From the NCBI GenBank assembly GCA_025146135.1, contig CP102255.1, positions 1,860,001 to 1,924,000 of the forward strand: a stretch of 64,000 bases of DNA, read 5' to 3'. The notes under the pieces were generated by a model. It made no database searches. It was not told the DNA's origin and worked only from the letters and a program-made list of their open reading frames with translations. Below, one piece after another: positions 26,751 through 36,178 of this stretch. Each line of letters opens with the position of its first letter. Position 1 is the stretch's first letter. A program made the translations under genes and the position numbers. This DNA comes from Anaerotruncus colihominis (GTDB lineage Bacteria; Bacillota; Clostridia; Oscillospirales; Ruminococcaceae).

Positions 26751-27632
26751 TCACACCTTATCCGTACTTTTTTCACCGAACAGGCCGGTCGGCCTGAACA
26801 GCAGCATCACAATCAGCAGAAGGAATGTAAACGCATCGCTGAATGTAGAATAGCCCATTGCAACAAGCAGCGTTTCGCAGATACCAATTACAAAGCCTCC
26901 GACCACAGCGCCCGGGATACTTCCGATGCCGCCGAATACCGCCGCGACAAAGCATTTCAACCCCGGCAGCGTACCGGAAAACGGCGTGACCGACATACGG
27001 TCAGTGAAATAAAGAATGGATCCGACCGCGGCCAACGCAGAACCAATCACAAAGGTGATACTGATAATCGTATTAATTTTGATCCCCATCAGGCGCGATG
27101 TTTCAAAATCCTTGCTGACGGCGCGCATGGCCATACCCACCTTTGTATGGTTAATAAGCGCCATCAATAAAAGCACCAATACAATCGTCAAAACCGGCGT
27201 AATAAATGTAACAAGCGAAGCGGACAGATCGCCGATCTTGAAGATACGCTTGAGAAAAGGAATTTCCGGATATCCCTTCGGAATCGCTGTAAACAGATAT
27301 GTAGCCAAATTTTGCAGCAGGTAGGAAACGCCGATTGCTGAAATCATGATCGACATGCGCGGCGCGGTGCGCAGCGGCTTATAAGCGGCGCGTTCAATCA
27401 CAACGCCCAAAACGACGGTCCCAAGTATGACAAGCGGAATGGCAATCGGCCAAGGGATGCTTGCCATTGCAAAAATCATAAAATATCCTGCCATCATGAA
27501 AATATCGCCGTGGGCGAAGTTGATCAGACGCAGGATGCCGTAAACCATTGTATAGCCGATGGCAATCAGCGCATAAGCGCCGCCTAGCGATATACCTGTC
27601 AGGCAGTGCTGCAGGATTGTTGTCAAGCTCAT
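26751..27632 (-). CDS. livH: Branched-chain amino acid ABC transporter, permease LivH
   Basis: 293 residues, eight or so membrane helices; GGAYALIAIGYTMVYGILRL and INFAHGDIFMMAGYF are the LivH signature. The ATG at 27632 was chosen because upstream codons (TTG at 27659) lack a ribosome site; GGGGG lies about ten bases before it. It begins 257 bases downstream of the livK stop, separated by a weak terminator, so livK may be transcribed with or without the permease genes. Confidence 0.92.
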   Translation of the reverse strand: MSLTTILQHCLTGISLGGAYALIAIGYTMVYGILRLINFAHGDIFMMAGYFMIFAMASIPWPIAIPLVILGTVVLGVVIERAAYKPLRTAPRMSIMISAIGVSYLLQNLATYLFTAIPKGYPEIPFLKRIFKIGDLSASLVTFITPVLTIVLVLLLMALINHTKVGMAMRAVSKDFETSRLMGIKINTIISITFVIGSALAAVGSILYFTDRMSVTPFSGTLPGLKCFVAAVFGGIGSIPGAVVGGFVIGICETLLVAMGYSTFSDAFTFLLLIVMLLFRPTGLFGEKSTDKV

Positions 27633-27844
27633 AAGCAGGAAGCCCCCAAACGATAGCAAGAATAGCAGCGCCGGTCAAATCCAGGCGCTACAGGAAAGCG
27701 CGCCAATTTTCAAGCAGACAGACGGTTTTCCAAGCGGGCAGGACTCGATAAAAAAAGAGAATTACAAATTCTTTGTATATAGCAGAAAGGTCACTTTTTA
27801 TTTTTCAAACAGTCCTAGCCTACACAAACGCGGTAAAAGGAATA

Positions 27845-27876
27845 CAAGGCGGGAGGACAAGACGCCTCCCGCCTTG
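27845..27876 (-). terminator. Hairpin between livK and livH
   Basis: Perfect 12-bp stem CAAGGCGGGAGG with an 8-base loop, 13 bases after the livK stop. The U run is poor, so it may be a partial terminator or 3'-end stabiliser that lets the binding protein be made in excess over the permease. Confidence 0.6.
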
Positions 27877-27889
27877 CAGCTATTTTATT

Positions 27890-29146
27890 TTATTCGCCGA
27901 GTGTAACCGTTTTGAGGAATTTGAACTGGCCGTTTTCGATCACTTTAATAAAGGCCATATCCTTGTTGGCGTCGCCATTTTCATCGAAGGAAATTGCGCC
28001 GGTCACGCCCTCGTAGCTGAGGGTCGAAAGCGCGTCACGGATCGCCGCCGGTTCGGTGGAGCCAGCCGCTTCAATCGCTTTGATGGCCGCGAGATATGCA
28101 TCGTAACCGAGCGCGGAAACCGCCGGAATGATATCATCCTGTCCAATGCTGGTCAGATACTCCTTAAAGCCAGTGATGAATTCAGCCGCGACCTGGTTGG
28201 AGGTATCGCCCTCGTCAAAGAATGTCGACAGAGTGACGCCCTCGGCGTCCGCGCCGGCATTTTCGATGATGGAACCGTTTTCCCAGGTGTCTCCGGCCAT
28301 AATCTTTGCAGTGATGCCAAGCTCACGGGCCTGCTTGATGATCAGAGGCGCCGTCGCGATAGACGAAGGCGCGAAGATAACGTCCGGATTGGCTGCCTTG
28401 ATATTCGTCAGGATCGCTTTAAAATCGGTCTGGTTTGTCTGGAACTGTTCCTCAGCAACGATAGAGCCTTCGCCGACAAGCTCGACAAACGCATTCTTAA
28501 AGAAGTTGCCCAGACCGGACGAATAGTCGTCGCCGAGCTGCGTGATGATAGCGGCCGTCTTTGCGCCGTCCTGGGCCGCATAGTTAGCCATCACCGTACC
28601 CTGGAACGGATCTATAAAGCAGACGCGGAAATAGTAATCGTTTCCGAGCGTGACCTGCGGATTTGTACAGGAGCAGCCGATAGCCGGGACCTGCGCGTCC
28701 GCAAAGATTTCGCCGGCGGCAATTGATACGCCGGATCCGTAGGAACCGAGAACGACCGAACAACCGGCGCTGATCAGGCTTTGCGCAGCCGTGACCGCTT
28801 CTGTTTTATCGGACTTGTTGTCGGCCTCGACCAGCTCGATCTTATATTCCTTACCGCCGATGTTGACAGTCGGGAACATCTGGTTGGCATAGCGGATTCC
28901 ATAGACCTCCTGCAAACCGCCGCCGCCGTTTTCACCGGTCTGCGGCTCAAACACGCCAATCTTGATCACATCTCCGGAAGCCGCATTGTCAGCCGGCGCT
29001 GAAGTGTCTGCGGCCGGGGCTGCGGCATCACCTGCAGGCGCGGAGCCGACGTCAGGAGCTGGAGAGCCTTCGTCGACCTTTTTGCAGCCGGACGCCATAG
29101 AAAGGGTCAGCGCCGATGCCAAAGCAATCGCTAAAAATTTCCTCAT
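27890..29146 (-). CDS. livK: Branched-chain amino acid ABC transporter, substrate-binding lipoprotein
   Basis: 418 residues. The N-terminal signal ends in the lipobox ASGC (cysteine at about 21), so the protein is lipid-anchored outside the membrane. A low-complexity Ala/Asp/Pro linker (VDEGSPAPDVGSAPAGDAA) leads to a periplasmic-binding-protein type I domain with VLGSYGSGVSIAAGEIF and VIFAPSSIATAPLIIKQA. It delivers leucine, isoleucine or valine to LivHMGF. GGAGG lies before the ATG at 29146; a clear promoter stands 75 bases upstream. Confidence 0.92.
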   Translation of the reverse strand: MRKFLAIALASALTLSMASGCKKVDEGSPAPDVGSAPAGDAAAPAADTSAPADNAASGDVIKIGVFEPQTGENGGGGLQEVYGIRYANQMFPTVNIGGKEYKIELVEADNKSDKTEAVTAAQSLISAGCSVVLGSYGSGVSIAAGEIFADAQVPAIGCSCTNPQVTLGNDYYFRVCFIDPFQGTVMANYAAQDGAKTAAIITQLGDDYSSGLGNFFKNAFVELVGEGSIVAEEQFQTNQTDFKAILTNIKAANPDVIFAPSSIATAPLIIKQARELGITAKIMAGDTWENGSIIENAGADAEGVTLSTFFDEGDTSNQVAAEFITGFKEYLTSIGQDDIIPAVSALGYDAYLAAIKAIEAAGSTEPAAIRDALSTLSYEGVTGAISFDENGDANKDMAFIKVIENGQFKFLKTVTLGE

Positions 29147-29220
29147 AATCTTTCCTCCAATCATTTCCATGTCGGAATTCAGCGGCAGAAATACAAATGT
29201 ACATCTACTGCATACACTTC

Positions 29221-29248
29221 ATTATATCAAATATCCTGGAAAATGCAA
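29221..29248 (-). promoter_or_regulatory. SigA-type promoter of livK
   Basis: TTGCAT (29243-29248) and TATAAT (29221-29226) with a 16-base spacer on the minus strand, about 75 bases before the livK start. Confidence 0.75.
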
Positions 29249-29347
29249 CTGTGCTGGAACATTTTGCTTGATTTTTTTAGAATTGTCCAATTTACATAAA
29301 AAGCTCCACTTGCTTTTTGTAAATTGCGTGTTGCCATATGATATATT

Positions 29348-29391
29348 CTATAACAAAACCCCGGATCACATGATCTGGGGTTTTGTTATAG
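29348..29391. terminator. Terminator after pncB
   Basis: Long stem CTATAACAAAACCCC with its complement around a GATCA/TGATC core; 5 bases past the pncB stop. It is symmetrical enough to work in both directions. Confidence 0.75.
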
Positions 29392-29396
29392 AGCGA

Positions 29397-30848
29397 TTAT
29401 TCCACGCTGACATGCTCCAAAAGATCGTTTCGCTCCCGCCACAGACGGTCGGATAAGTCAACATAGTACCGATGCGGATGCTCAAATCGCTTTACCTCAT
29501 CCCACAAACTGTCAACCTGTGCGGCACAGTAGGCACGGATATCGCCGAGCGCAGGCAGGTCGTAAACGCATCTGCCCTTTTCGAATACCTGCACCAAGAG
29601 GCATTCCGCACGAAAATTGCTGATTGTTTTGCGCTTCCAGGTGGCGACGGGATCGAAGATCGTAATTGGCTGCGTATCATCAACCGTTTCACCGCGTACA
29701 GTCACATAGTCTGCGATCGCCTGTCCTGTCTCACGGTTATAAAAGCGGTAAACATTTTTAAAGCAAGGCGTCGTGATTTTTTCAATTGTTTCACTGATCT
29801 TGATCTTCGGCACGAGCACGCCGTCCTTTTCAACGGCAGCCAGCTTATAAACGCCGCCGAATACCGGATCGGATTTACTGGTAATCATATTTTCGCCGAC
29901 TCCGAATGAATCCACCTGCGCGCCCTGCAGCAGCAGGTCGCGAATAATATACTCATCAAGCGAATTGGACGCCATGATCCTGCAGTCCCGCATCCCCGCC
30001 TCGTCCAGCATCAGACGCGCTTTTTTGGAGAGATACGCGATATCACCGCTGTCGATGCGTACGCCCTTCAGCCGCTTTCCCTGCGGAATTAATACCTCAT
30101 TGGCGACACGAATTGCATTGGGCACGCCTGATTTAAGAACGTTATAGGTATCAATCAGAAACACGCTGTCATCCGGATAGACCATCGCGTAATTTTTAAA
30201 TGCTTCATATTCGCTGTCGAACATCTGCACCCAGCTATGTGCCATCGTACCGACGGCTGGAATCCCATATTCGCGGTCGGCAATGGCGCAGGCCGTCGAC
30301 GCGCAGCCGCCGATATAGGTCGCGCGCGCACCGAGCATCGCCGCGTCGTAACTCTGCGCGCGGCGCGAGCCGAACTCCGAAATCGGCCGCCCCTCGGCCG
30401 CCCGCACAATGCGGTTTGCCTTTGTCGCCATCAACGATTGATGATTGATTGTAAGAAGGATCATCGTTTCAATCAATTGCGCCTGAATAATTGGGCCGCG
30501 TACAATGACGACCGGCTCATAAGGAAAGATCGGGGTTCCCTCCCGCACCGACCAGACATCGCATGAAAAGCGGAAACGGCGCAGATACTCCAAAAACGGC
30601 TCGCTGAAAATATCCTTACTCCGCAGGTATTCAATATCCTCCTGCGTAAATTCGAGATTTTTCAGATATTCGACCAGCTGTTCCAGTCCCGCGAACAGCG
30701 CGAATCCTCCTCCGTCCGGAATCTTGCGAAAAAACATGTCGAACACGGCAATTCGGTCCTCCAGTTCATACTGAAAGTAGCCGTTGGACATTGTAATCTC
30801 GTAAAAATCGGTCAGCATGGTTAAATTGCGTTTCATATCATTAGGCAT
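29397..30848 (-). CDS. pncB: Nicotinate phosphoribosyltransferase
   Basis: 483 residues. It makes nicotinate mononucleotide from nicotinate and phosphoribosyl pyrophosphate in the NAD salvage pathway. LTMLTDFYEITMSNGYF and GTMAHSWVQMFDSEYEAF are the family motifs, followed by the PRPP-site region VRIDSGDIAYLSKKA and ASNSLDEYIIRDLL. The long form (about 480 residues) is that of Gram-positive bacteria. GAGGTG stands six bases before the ATG at 30848; a GTG three codons earlier overlaps that site. Confidence 0.92.
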   Translation of the reverse strand: MPNDMKRNLTMLTDFYEITMSNGYFQYELEDRIAVFDMFFRKIPDGGGFALFAGLEQLVEYLKNLEFTQEDIEYLRSKDIFSEPFLEYLRRFRFSCDVWSVREGTPIFPYEPVVIVRGPIIQAQLIETMILLTINHQSLMATKANRIVRAAEGRPISEFGSRRAQSYDAAMLGARATYIGGCASTACAIADREYGIPAVGTMAHSWVQMFDSEYEAFKNYAMVYPDDSVFLIDTYNVLKSGVPNAIRVANEVLIPQGKRLKGVRIDSGDIAYLSKKARLMLDEAGMRDCRIMASNSLDEYIIRDLLLQGAQVDSFGVGENMITSKSDPVFGGVYKLAAVEKDGVLVPKIKISETIEKITTPCFKNVYRFYNRETGQAIADYVTVRGETVDDTQPITIFDPVATWKRKTISNFRAECLLVQVFEKGRCVYDLPALGDIRAYCAAQVDSLWDEVKRFEHPHRYYVDLSDRLWRERNDLLEHVSVE

Positions 30849-30949
30849 TTGACGCACCTCATTTCATGATCTTCCACAGTATCGTATATAGTTTACATCA
30901 TTTTTACTTTTTTAGCAAACGCTTCTTGCCAATTATGGGAAAAGAAAGT

Positions 30950-30978
30950 TTGATTTCCAGAAGAAAGCTTGGTATAAT
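30950..30978 (+). promoter_or_regulatory. Strong SigA promoter for the glycosyltransferase-FAD pair
   Basis: TTGATT (30950-30955) and TATAAT (30973-30978) with a 17-base spacer, about 140 bases before the glycosyltransferase start. The leader in between is unstructured as far as I can see. Confidence 0.8.
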
Positions 30979-31117
30979 TAGAAAGCATTATCTCTTATTT
31001 TGAAAATTCCTGAAGGCGGGTTGTGCCCGAATTCGTTTTATGGATAACTGCCGAAACATTCCACGAATGTACGGATGCCAGGCGGCTGACCGATAAATGA
31101 GACAGGAGCTTTTATCT

Positions 31118-32353
31118 ATGCGTATTGCATTGTTTACCGAAACATATCTTCCGCATGTCAACGGCATTGTGACACACGTAAAATCCCTTAAGGATGGATT
31201 GGAGCGCCTTGGACATGAGGTGCTGATCGTGACAGCCGACGCTGACGCGCGGCGTCATTTTGTCGCAGACGGCATTCTGCATTGCCCTGCGCGCACCTCC
31301 AAGCGGTTCTATGGATATGATATCGCGATGCCTTTGTCAACAACGCGCGTGAAATATGTCGCGCGTTTTCGACCGGATATCATCCATGTACACAACGAAT
31401 TCGGCATCGGGCTTTCCGGCATGATGATTGCAAAAATCCTCCGGGTTGCGCTCGTCTATACGCTGCACACCATGTATGACGAGTACATTTATTATGTGGC
31501 TCCACAGCCGCTTGTGCCTTTGACAACAAAATTTTCGCACAAATATACAAAATTGTTTGCCAAATCGGCGCAGGCTGTAACCGGTCCGTCCAAAAAATGT
31601 GAGGAGTATTTCCGCAAGGCAGGCGTTTACAAGCCTGTCAGCGTCATCCCCAATCCGGTCGATCTGGAGATGTTCAACCCGCAGCGCATCAGCGAAGAAC
31701 AAAAACGCACCTTCCGGAAAAAATACGGCTATACGGACAATGACTTTCTGGGTGTGTTCGTCGGCCGGCTCGGACGTGAAAAGAGCGTTGATATCCTTCT
31801 GCGCTACTGGCAGCAGGCGATCCGTCCGGAGGACCATATCCGCCTGCTGATTGTCGGCGACGGGCCTGTCCGCCCCGAGCTGGAGGAGCTGGCGCGGTCG
31901 CTCGGCATCGATCAGATGGTGACATTCGCAGGTAAAGTCCTTCATGAGGATATGCCGCCGTATGTCGCCGCGTGTGATTTTTACATCACAACCTCCACCT
32001 CCGATACAAATTCCATTTCCATGCTTGAAGGAATGGCAACCGGTTTGCCGGTTTTACAGATCGTCGATCCGCTCAACGAGGGACAGGTCCGGGACGGCGT
32101 CAACGGCTATATTTTTTCTGATGCTCAGGATATGGCGGCTAAAATCCAAATGCTGCGTGATCTGCCGGCCGACCGTCTGGACGCCTTGCGCGCGTCGACA
32201 CGCGCCTCCGTCGAACAAAGCGGAGCAGTCGATCTTGCACAGTATGTCCTGAAGGTCTATCACAACGCCTTCATTCAAAAGCAGCGCAAGCGCCTGCGCA
32301 TGCGCCGGTTCCGGCTGCATTTTCGCATACGCAAAGGAGAATCGTCAAAATGA
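31118..32353 (+). CDS. GT4-family glycosyltransferase, diglucosyl-lipid type
   Basis: 411 residues, GT-B fold. N-terminal MRIALFTETYLPHVNGIVTH is typical for the 1,2-diacylglycerol 3-glucosyltransferase/mannosyltransferase group. The C-terminal domain has FVGRLGREKSVDILL, then LLIVGDGPVRPELEELA, and the nucleotide-sugar site SISMLEGMATGLPVL. I infer transfer of a hexose from a nucleotide sugar to a membrane lipid at the cytoplasmic face; the basic tail (QRKRLRMRRFRLHFRIRKGE) would help membrane contact. The ATG at 31118 follows AGGAG; an ATG 21 bases upstream lacks a ribosome site. The stop overlaps the next gene by 4 bases. Confidence 0.85.
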   Translation: MRIALFTETYLPHVNGIVTHVKSLKDGLERLGHEVLIVTADADARRHFVADGILHCPARTSKRFYGYDIAMPLSTTRVKYVARFRPDIIHVHNEFGIGLSGMMIAKILRVALVYTLHTMYDEYIYYVAPQPLVPLTTKFSHKYTKLFAKSAQAVTGPSKKCEEYFRKAGVYKPVSVIPNPVDLEMFNPQRISEEQKRTFRKKYGYTDNDFLGVFVGRLGREKSVDILLRYWQQAIRPEDHIRLLIVGDGPVRPELEELARSLGIDQMVTFAGKVLHEDMPPYVAACDFYITTSTSDTNSISMLEGMATGLPVLQIVDPLNEGQVRDGVNGYIFSDAQDMAAKIQMLRDLPADRLDALRASTRASVEQSGAVDLAQYVLKVYHNAFIQKQRKRLRMRRFRLHFRIRKGESSK

Positions 32354-33726
32354 AGCAGAATTACGACATTGCAATCATCGGCGGAGGCATCAGCGGCTTG
32401 ATGGCCGCCTGGCGCATCTCAGAACTTTCCCCCACCCTTTCCGTGGCGCTGTTTGAAAAAGGGCATGCGCTTGATAATCGTGTCTGCCCGATCATTGCCA
32501 AAAAGGTCGGCACATGCATCAAGTGCAAATCGTGCGCCATTATGGAGGGATTGGCGGGAGCCGGTGCATTTTCCGATGGGAAATATGTCATCAGCACCGA
32601 ATACGGCGGATGGCTGACAGAGTTTTTGCCGGATGAAACGGTCATCGATTATATCGAACAGGCCGACGCGATTCTCGTCGGCTTCGGCGCCACGCATGAG
32701 CGGTTTCAGCCGAGCAACGAGCTGAAAAAGCGGTGTCTGGAATTTGATTTGCATATGAGCCAGGCGCAGTTAAAGCATCTCGGTACGGATTCAAACTTTG
32801 AAACCATGAAGCGTTTGGTTGAGGCGCTTGCCAAACGCGTCGAGATTTATCCCAATACATGTGTTACGGCTGTGGACAAGCAGACGCATGATGTCACAGT
32901 CAGAAATGCCAACGGGGAAACGACTTTTCAGGCCGGAAAAATTATCTTTGCGGTCGGACGCGCCGGCAGTCAGTTTTTCAGCGATTGGTGCGAGGCAAAC
33001 GATATTCCCCTGCACAACAACCAGGTTGATATCGGCGTGCGCGTCGAACTCCCTTCAATGGTGTGGGAGGATTTTGCAAGGAAAATCTATGAGCCGAAAA
33101 TCCGTTACCGCTCCAAGGGATATGGCGATATTATCCGCATGTTCTGCTTCAACGACCGCGGGCAGGTCGTTACGGAGAATACCAATGGTGTGCTGACTGT
33201 CAACGGCCACAGCTATCGCGAAGAATCCCGCAAAACAAAGAACTCCAACTTTGCGCTGCTTTCAACCACTAATTTTACACAGCCGTTCAAGGAACCGATT
33301 GAATATGCGCGTCATGTCGCGAGCCTTGCCAATCTGATCAGCGGCGGCAGCGTACTTGTGCAGCGCCTCGGCGACTTGGAGCTTGGCCGCCGTACAGATG
33401 AAAAGCGTCTGCGCCAGGGCGTCGTGCGTCCGACTCTGGGCGCTGTCCCCGGGGATTTAAGCCTGTGTATGCCCAAGCGCCAGCTTGATAATATCATTGA
33501 AACGCTGCATGCGCTCAATCAAATCGCCCCCGGCACAGCCAATTACGATACCCTGCTTTATGGGATCGAATGCAAGTATTACTCCGCTCGTCCCAAGTGT
33601 ACGGAGTTTGAGGTCGATGGTTGCCCCGGTATCTACGCCATCGGCGACGGCGCAGGATTTACCCGCTCCCTTTCGCAGGCGGCTGCAAACGGGCTTTATG
33701 TGGCGGACCTGATCTCCAAAAAGTAA
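32350..33726 (+). CDS. FAD-dependent oxidoreductase with CxxCxxC motif (COG2509 type)
   Basis: 458 residues. The N-terminal dinucleotide fold is YDIAIIGGGISGLMAAW, and the FAD C-terminal motif GIYAIGDGAGFTRSLSQAAANG is near 425. A cysteine set CIKCKSC (about residues 56-62) is unusual for simple oxidoreductases and may bind an iron-sulfur cluster. The family is annotated as uncharacterised FAD-dependent dehydrogenases; its substrate is not known. It starts inside the end of the glycosyltransferase gene, so the two are co-translated; a functional link is only inferred. Confidence 0.82.
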   Translation: MKQNYDIAIIGGGISGLMAAWRISELSPTLSVALFEKGHALDNRVCPIIAKKVGTCIKCKSCAIMEGLAGAGAFSDGKYVISTEYGGWLTEFLPDETVIDYIEQADAILVGFGATHERFQPSNELKKRCLEFDLHMSQAQLKHLGTDSNFETMKRLVEALAKRVEIYPNTCVTAVDKQTHDVTVRNANGETTFQAGKIIFAVGRAGSQFFSDWCEANDIPLHNNQVDIGVRVELPSMVWEDFARKIYEPKIRYRSKGYGDIIRMFCFNDRGQVVTENTNGVLTVNGHSYREESRKTKNSNFALLSTTNFTQPFKEPIEYARHVASLANLISGGSVLVQRLGDLELGRRTDEKRLRQGVVRPTLGAVPGDLSLCMPKRQLDNIIETLHALNQIAPGTANYDTLLYGIECKYYSARPKCTEFEVDGCPGIYAIGDGAGFTRSLSQAAANGLYVADLISKK

Positions 33727-33727
33727 A

Positions 33728-33774
33728 ATTCATGCAGACAGCCCGGACCAATGGTCCGGGCTGTCTGCATGAAT
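33728..33774. terminator. 47-base palindrome between convergent genes
   Basis: ATTCATGCAGACAGCCCGG continued by ACCA pairs over 23 bp with its complement around a single central base. It lies 1 base past the FAD gene stop and 40 bases past the cimA stop on the other strand. It should act as a bidirectional terminator. Confidence 0.75.
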
Positions 33775-33814
33775 AAGCATTGATCCGGCCACTTGGAGCG
33801 GCAGCCAATACGGC

Positions 33815-35419
33815 TCACCCGCCGCAACCGTCCCCCTGCTTTTTGGATGCTCCGACTTGGTCGCGATAGAGCTTATATTCGATCGAATCGGCGAGCGCAT
33901 GAAGCGAAGCATTGATGATATCCGTTGAAACGCCAACCGTTGTCCAAACGCTTTCCCCGTCGGACGATTCAATCAATACACGTACAAGCGCCGCTGTCGC
34001 GCGTCCGGTATCCATCACTCGCACCTTATAGTCAATCAGATGTACGCCGGACAGCGCCGGATAGAATACCTCCAGCGCCTTGCGCAGCGCGCGGTCAAGC
34101 GCATGGACCGGTCCGTCGCCTTCGTCCGCTGTGATTTCATAGCGGTCGCCGACGCGTACCTTGACCATCGCTGAGGCCATATGCCGGTTTGCGCTGTCCT
34201 GTTCTCCAATAATCCGGAACAGCTCGACTGTAAAGAACGGTTGAAAGCGTCCCAGCTCCTTGAGCACCACCATCTCAAAACTTGCGGTCGCCGCTTCAAA
34301 CTGATAGCCGGCATACTCAAGCTCCTTGAGCTTGCCAAGCAGCAAATCCAGCTCCGGCGACCGTTTGGAGAGTCCGGGAATGACTTCGCCGATTTTTCCA
34401 ATCATCGCGGAGCGCCCGGACACCTCCGACAAAAGAATATGGCGCTGATTGCCGACCAGCGACGGATCGACGTGCTCAAAGGCGGCGGTGTTCTTTTTCA
34501 CGCCGTCTACATGCATACCGCCTTTGTGGGCAAACGCGCTTTTTCCAACATATGGCATAGTATGCGGCAGACTTACATTCGCAATTTCCGAAATCATACG
34601 GGCGGTGCCGGTCATACGCGAAATGCAATCCTCTGGGACGCAGTCGTATCCCAATTTTAGCTGTAAGTCAGCTATGACGGTCGACAGGTTCGTGTTGCCG
34701 CAGCGTTCCCCAAGTCCCGTATACGCCCCCTGCACATGACAGGCGCCGGCGCGCACCGCCGCGATTGTATTCGCCACAGCACATCCGGTATCATTATGGC
34801 AGTGAATGCCGATCATCCCTGGAAATAATCTGTTGGCTTCGGCAGTGATACGCTCTATTTCATCCGGAAAACAGCCGCCGTTCGTATCGCAGAGCACAAG
34901 CCTGCGCGCGCCGGCTTCGGCGGCGGCGCGCAGTGTGCGCATCGCATACTCCGCATTATCCTTATAGCCATCGAAAAAGTGCTCGGCATCGAAAAAAGTC
35001 TCCATCCCCGCATCTGTCAGCCAGCGCACCGTATCAAAAATCATTTCAAGGTTTTCCTCCGGCGTCGCGCAGAGCACCTCGCGCACCTGCCAGGCAGATC
35101 CCTTTCCAAACACCGCCGCGCATGGCGCGCCGGACGCCAAAAGCGCGGCGCAGTTTTGATCCTCTCTGACATTGACGCCGCGCCGCCGCGTAGAACCAAA
35201 AGCGACCAGACGCGCGTGCTTTAAACACAGCTCTGTGTTGGCACGACGGAAAAATTCAGCGTCCTTTGGATTGCTGAACGGATTTCCGGCCTCGATCAAG
35301 CCGACGCCGGCACGGTCGAGCGCCCCGGCAATCCGCAGTTTATCCTCAACGGAAAATGAAACGCCCTCCCCCTGCGCGCCGTCACGCAGTGTCGAATCAA
35401 ATATCTCAAGCTTCTTCAT
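33815..35419 (-). CDS. cimA: (R)-citramalate synthase
   Basis: 534 residues. It joins pyruvate and acetyl-CoA to give citramalate, the start of the threonine-independent route to 2-oxobutanoate and isoleucine. The N-terminal HMG-CoA-lyase-like barrel carries STLRDGAQGEG (9-19), GIHCHNDTGCAVANT and VQGAYTGLGERCGN; the LeuA-type regulatory domain follows from about residue 390. Its length and the start EIFDSTLRDG fit the CimA/Leptospira-like group rather than LeuA. The start overlaps the SRPBCC gene by 14 bases, and that gene has a promoter. Confidence 0.9.
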   Translation of the reverse strand: MKKLEIFDSTLRDGAQGEGVSFSVEDKLRIAGALDRAGVGLIEAGNPFSNPKDAEFFRRANTELCLKHARLVAFGSTRRRGVNVREDQNCAALLASGAPCAAVFGKGSAWQVREVLCATPEENLEMIFDTVRWLTDAGMETFFDAEHFFDGYKDNAEYAMRTLRAAAEAGARRLVLCDTNGGCFPDEIERITAEANRLFPGMIGIHCHNDTGCAVANTIAAVRAGACHVQGAYTGLGERCGNTNLSTVIADLQLKLGYDCVPEDCISRMTGTARMISEIANVSLPHTMPYVGKSAFAHKGGMHVDGVKKNTAAFEHVDPSLVGNQRHILLSEVSGRSAMIGKIGEVIPGLSKRSPELDLLLGKLKELEYAGYQFEAATASFEMVVLKELGRFQPFFTVELFRIIGEQDSANRHMASAMVKVRVGDRYEITADEGDGPVHALDRALRKALEVFYPALSGVHLIDYKVRVMDTGRATAALVRVLIESSDGESVWTTVGVSTDIINASLHALADSIEYKLYRDQVGASKKQGDGCGG

Positions 35420-35840
35420 CGCTTTTTTCCCCCAATTTCACACGCAGATCATGGAAATATCGTTCCTGCATGCCATGCAGATCCATCAACGCGAATGAAA
35501 GCAGCCAGATAACAGGATTGCGAATCCGCAAACGCTCCGTGAATACAATGCAGGTACCCCCGGAAGGCGCTTTGGAAAATTCGCCCGTCCATTCTCCGGT
35601 GAACATTGCGTGCTCCATATGAAACGCATACAGCCGATAAGGGTCTTTTTTAACAATCCTGAATACCGTTTCAGAACCTTTTTTGGGATACTCTATAAAG
35701 GTAACGCCATCCGGCTTCTCTTTGATTGCACACAGATCGCTGCGCCAGCTCCAATCTGTATTGTCTGTAACGACGTTCCAAACCTGTTCGACCGGCGCGT
35801 GAAGCACAGCTGCCATCTGCGAAATTCGTTCCCTTTTCAT
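35406..35840 (-). CDS. SRPBCC/START-like domain protein
   Basis: 144 residues. ERISQMAAVLHAPVEQVWNVV and the TDWSWRSDL segment begin a START-like fold, a deep hydrophobic pocket that binds lipids or other hydrophobic ligands; the last helix is amphipathic (IWLLSFALMDLHGMQERYFH). The specific ligand is unknown. It is encoded directly ahead of cimA with a 14-base overlap, and a promoter lies at 35880. A link to isoleucine or branched-chain metabolism is only suggested by location. Confidence 0.8.
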   Translation of the reverse strand: MKRERISQMAAVLHAPVEQVWNVVTDNTDWSWRSDLCAIKEKPDGVTFIEYPKKGSETVFRIVKKDPYRLYAFHMEHAMFTGEWTGEFSKAPSGGTCIVFTERLRIRNPVIWLLSFALMDLHGMQERYFHDLRVKLGEKSDEEA

Positions 35841-35879
35841 TCTCTGTCTCCCCTTAAAAAAGTACCTGGTTATCTGTTC

Positions 35880-35908
35880 ATTGTAACATAATTCCCACTG
35901 TGTAACAA
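35880..35908 (-). promoter_or_regulatory. SigA-type promoter of SRPBCC-cimA
   Basis: TTGTTA (35903-35908) and TACAAT (35880-35885) with a 17-base spacer on the minus strand, 40 bases before the SRPBCC start. Confidence 0.75.
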
Positions 35909-35979
35909 GCTGCTTCGCTTATATGTATAGCCGTCCAAACACGAACCGCTAAAATTGGAAAATTTTTTTGAAAAACCCC

Positions 35980-36008
35980 TTGTTTTTTTAAGATATGGGT
36001 GATATAAT
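35980..36008 (+). promoter_or_regulatory. Promoter of tRNA-Ser
   Basis: TTGTTT (35980-35985) and TATAAT (36003-36008), 17 bases apart, 26 bases before the tRNA. Confidence 0.75.
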
Positions 36009-36034
36009 AATAAAGTGACATTCACACGGTACAA

Positions 36035-36127
36035 GGAGAAGTCGCCTAGCCCGGTTTATGGCGCACGACTGGAAATCGTGTAGGCGTTAATAGCGTCTCG
36101 AGGGTTCGAATCCCTCCTTCTCCGCCA
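36035..36127 (+). tRNA. tRNA-Ser (anticodon GGA)
   Basis: A class II tRNA of 90 bases plus encoded CCA. The acceptor stem is GGAGAAG/CTTCTCC with discriminator G, the anticodon loop CTGGAAA carries GGA at 36071-36073, a long variable arm follows (TAGGCGTTAATAGCGTCT), and the T loop is GGTTCGAATCC. It reads UCC and UCU codons. A terminator follows at once. Confidence 0.97.
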
Positions 36128-36137
36128 GTTTTGCCGG

Positions 36138-36169
36138 AAAAATCCGATTGCTGATGCGATCGGATTTTT
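36138..36169 (+). terminator. Terminator of tRNA-Ser
   Basis: Stem AAAAATCCGAT/ATCGGATTTTT with a 10-base loop and a T run, 10 bases after the tRNA. Confidence 0.85.
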
Positions 36170-36178
36170 TCGTTTTAA

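Noticed and set aside
27798..27815. TTTTTCAAACAGTCCT as a second MITE end
   Set aside because: It resembles the end of the 38351 element, but no partner end is visible within 300 bases.
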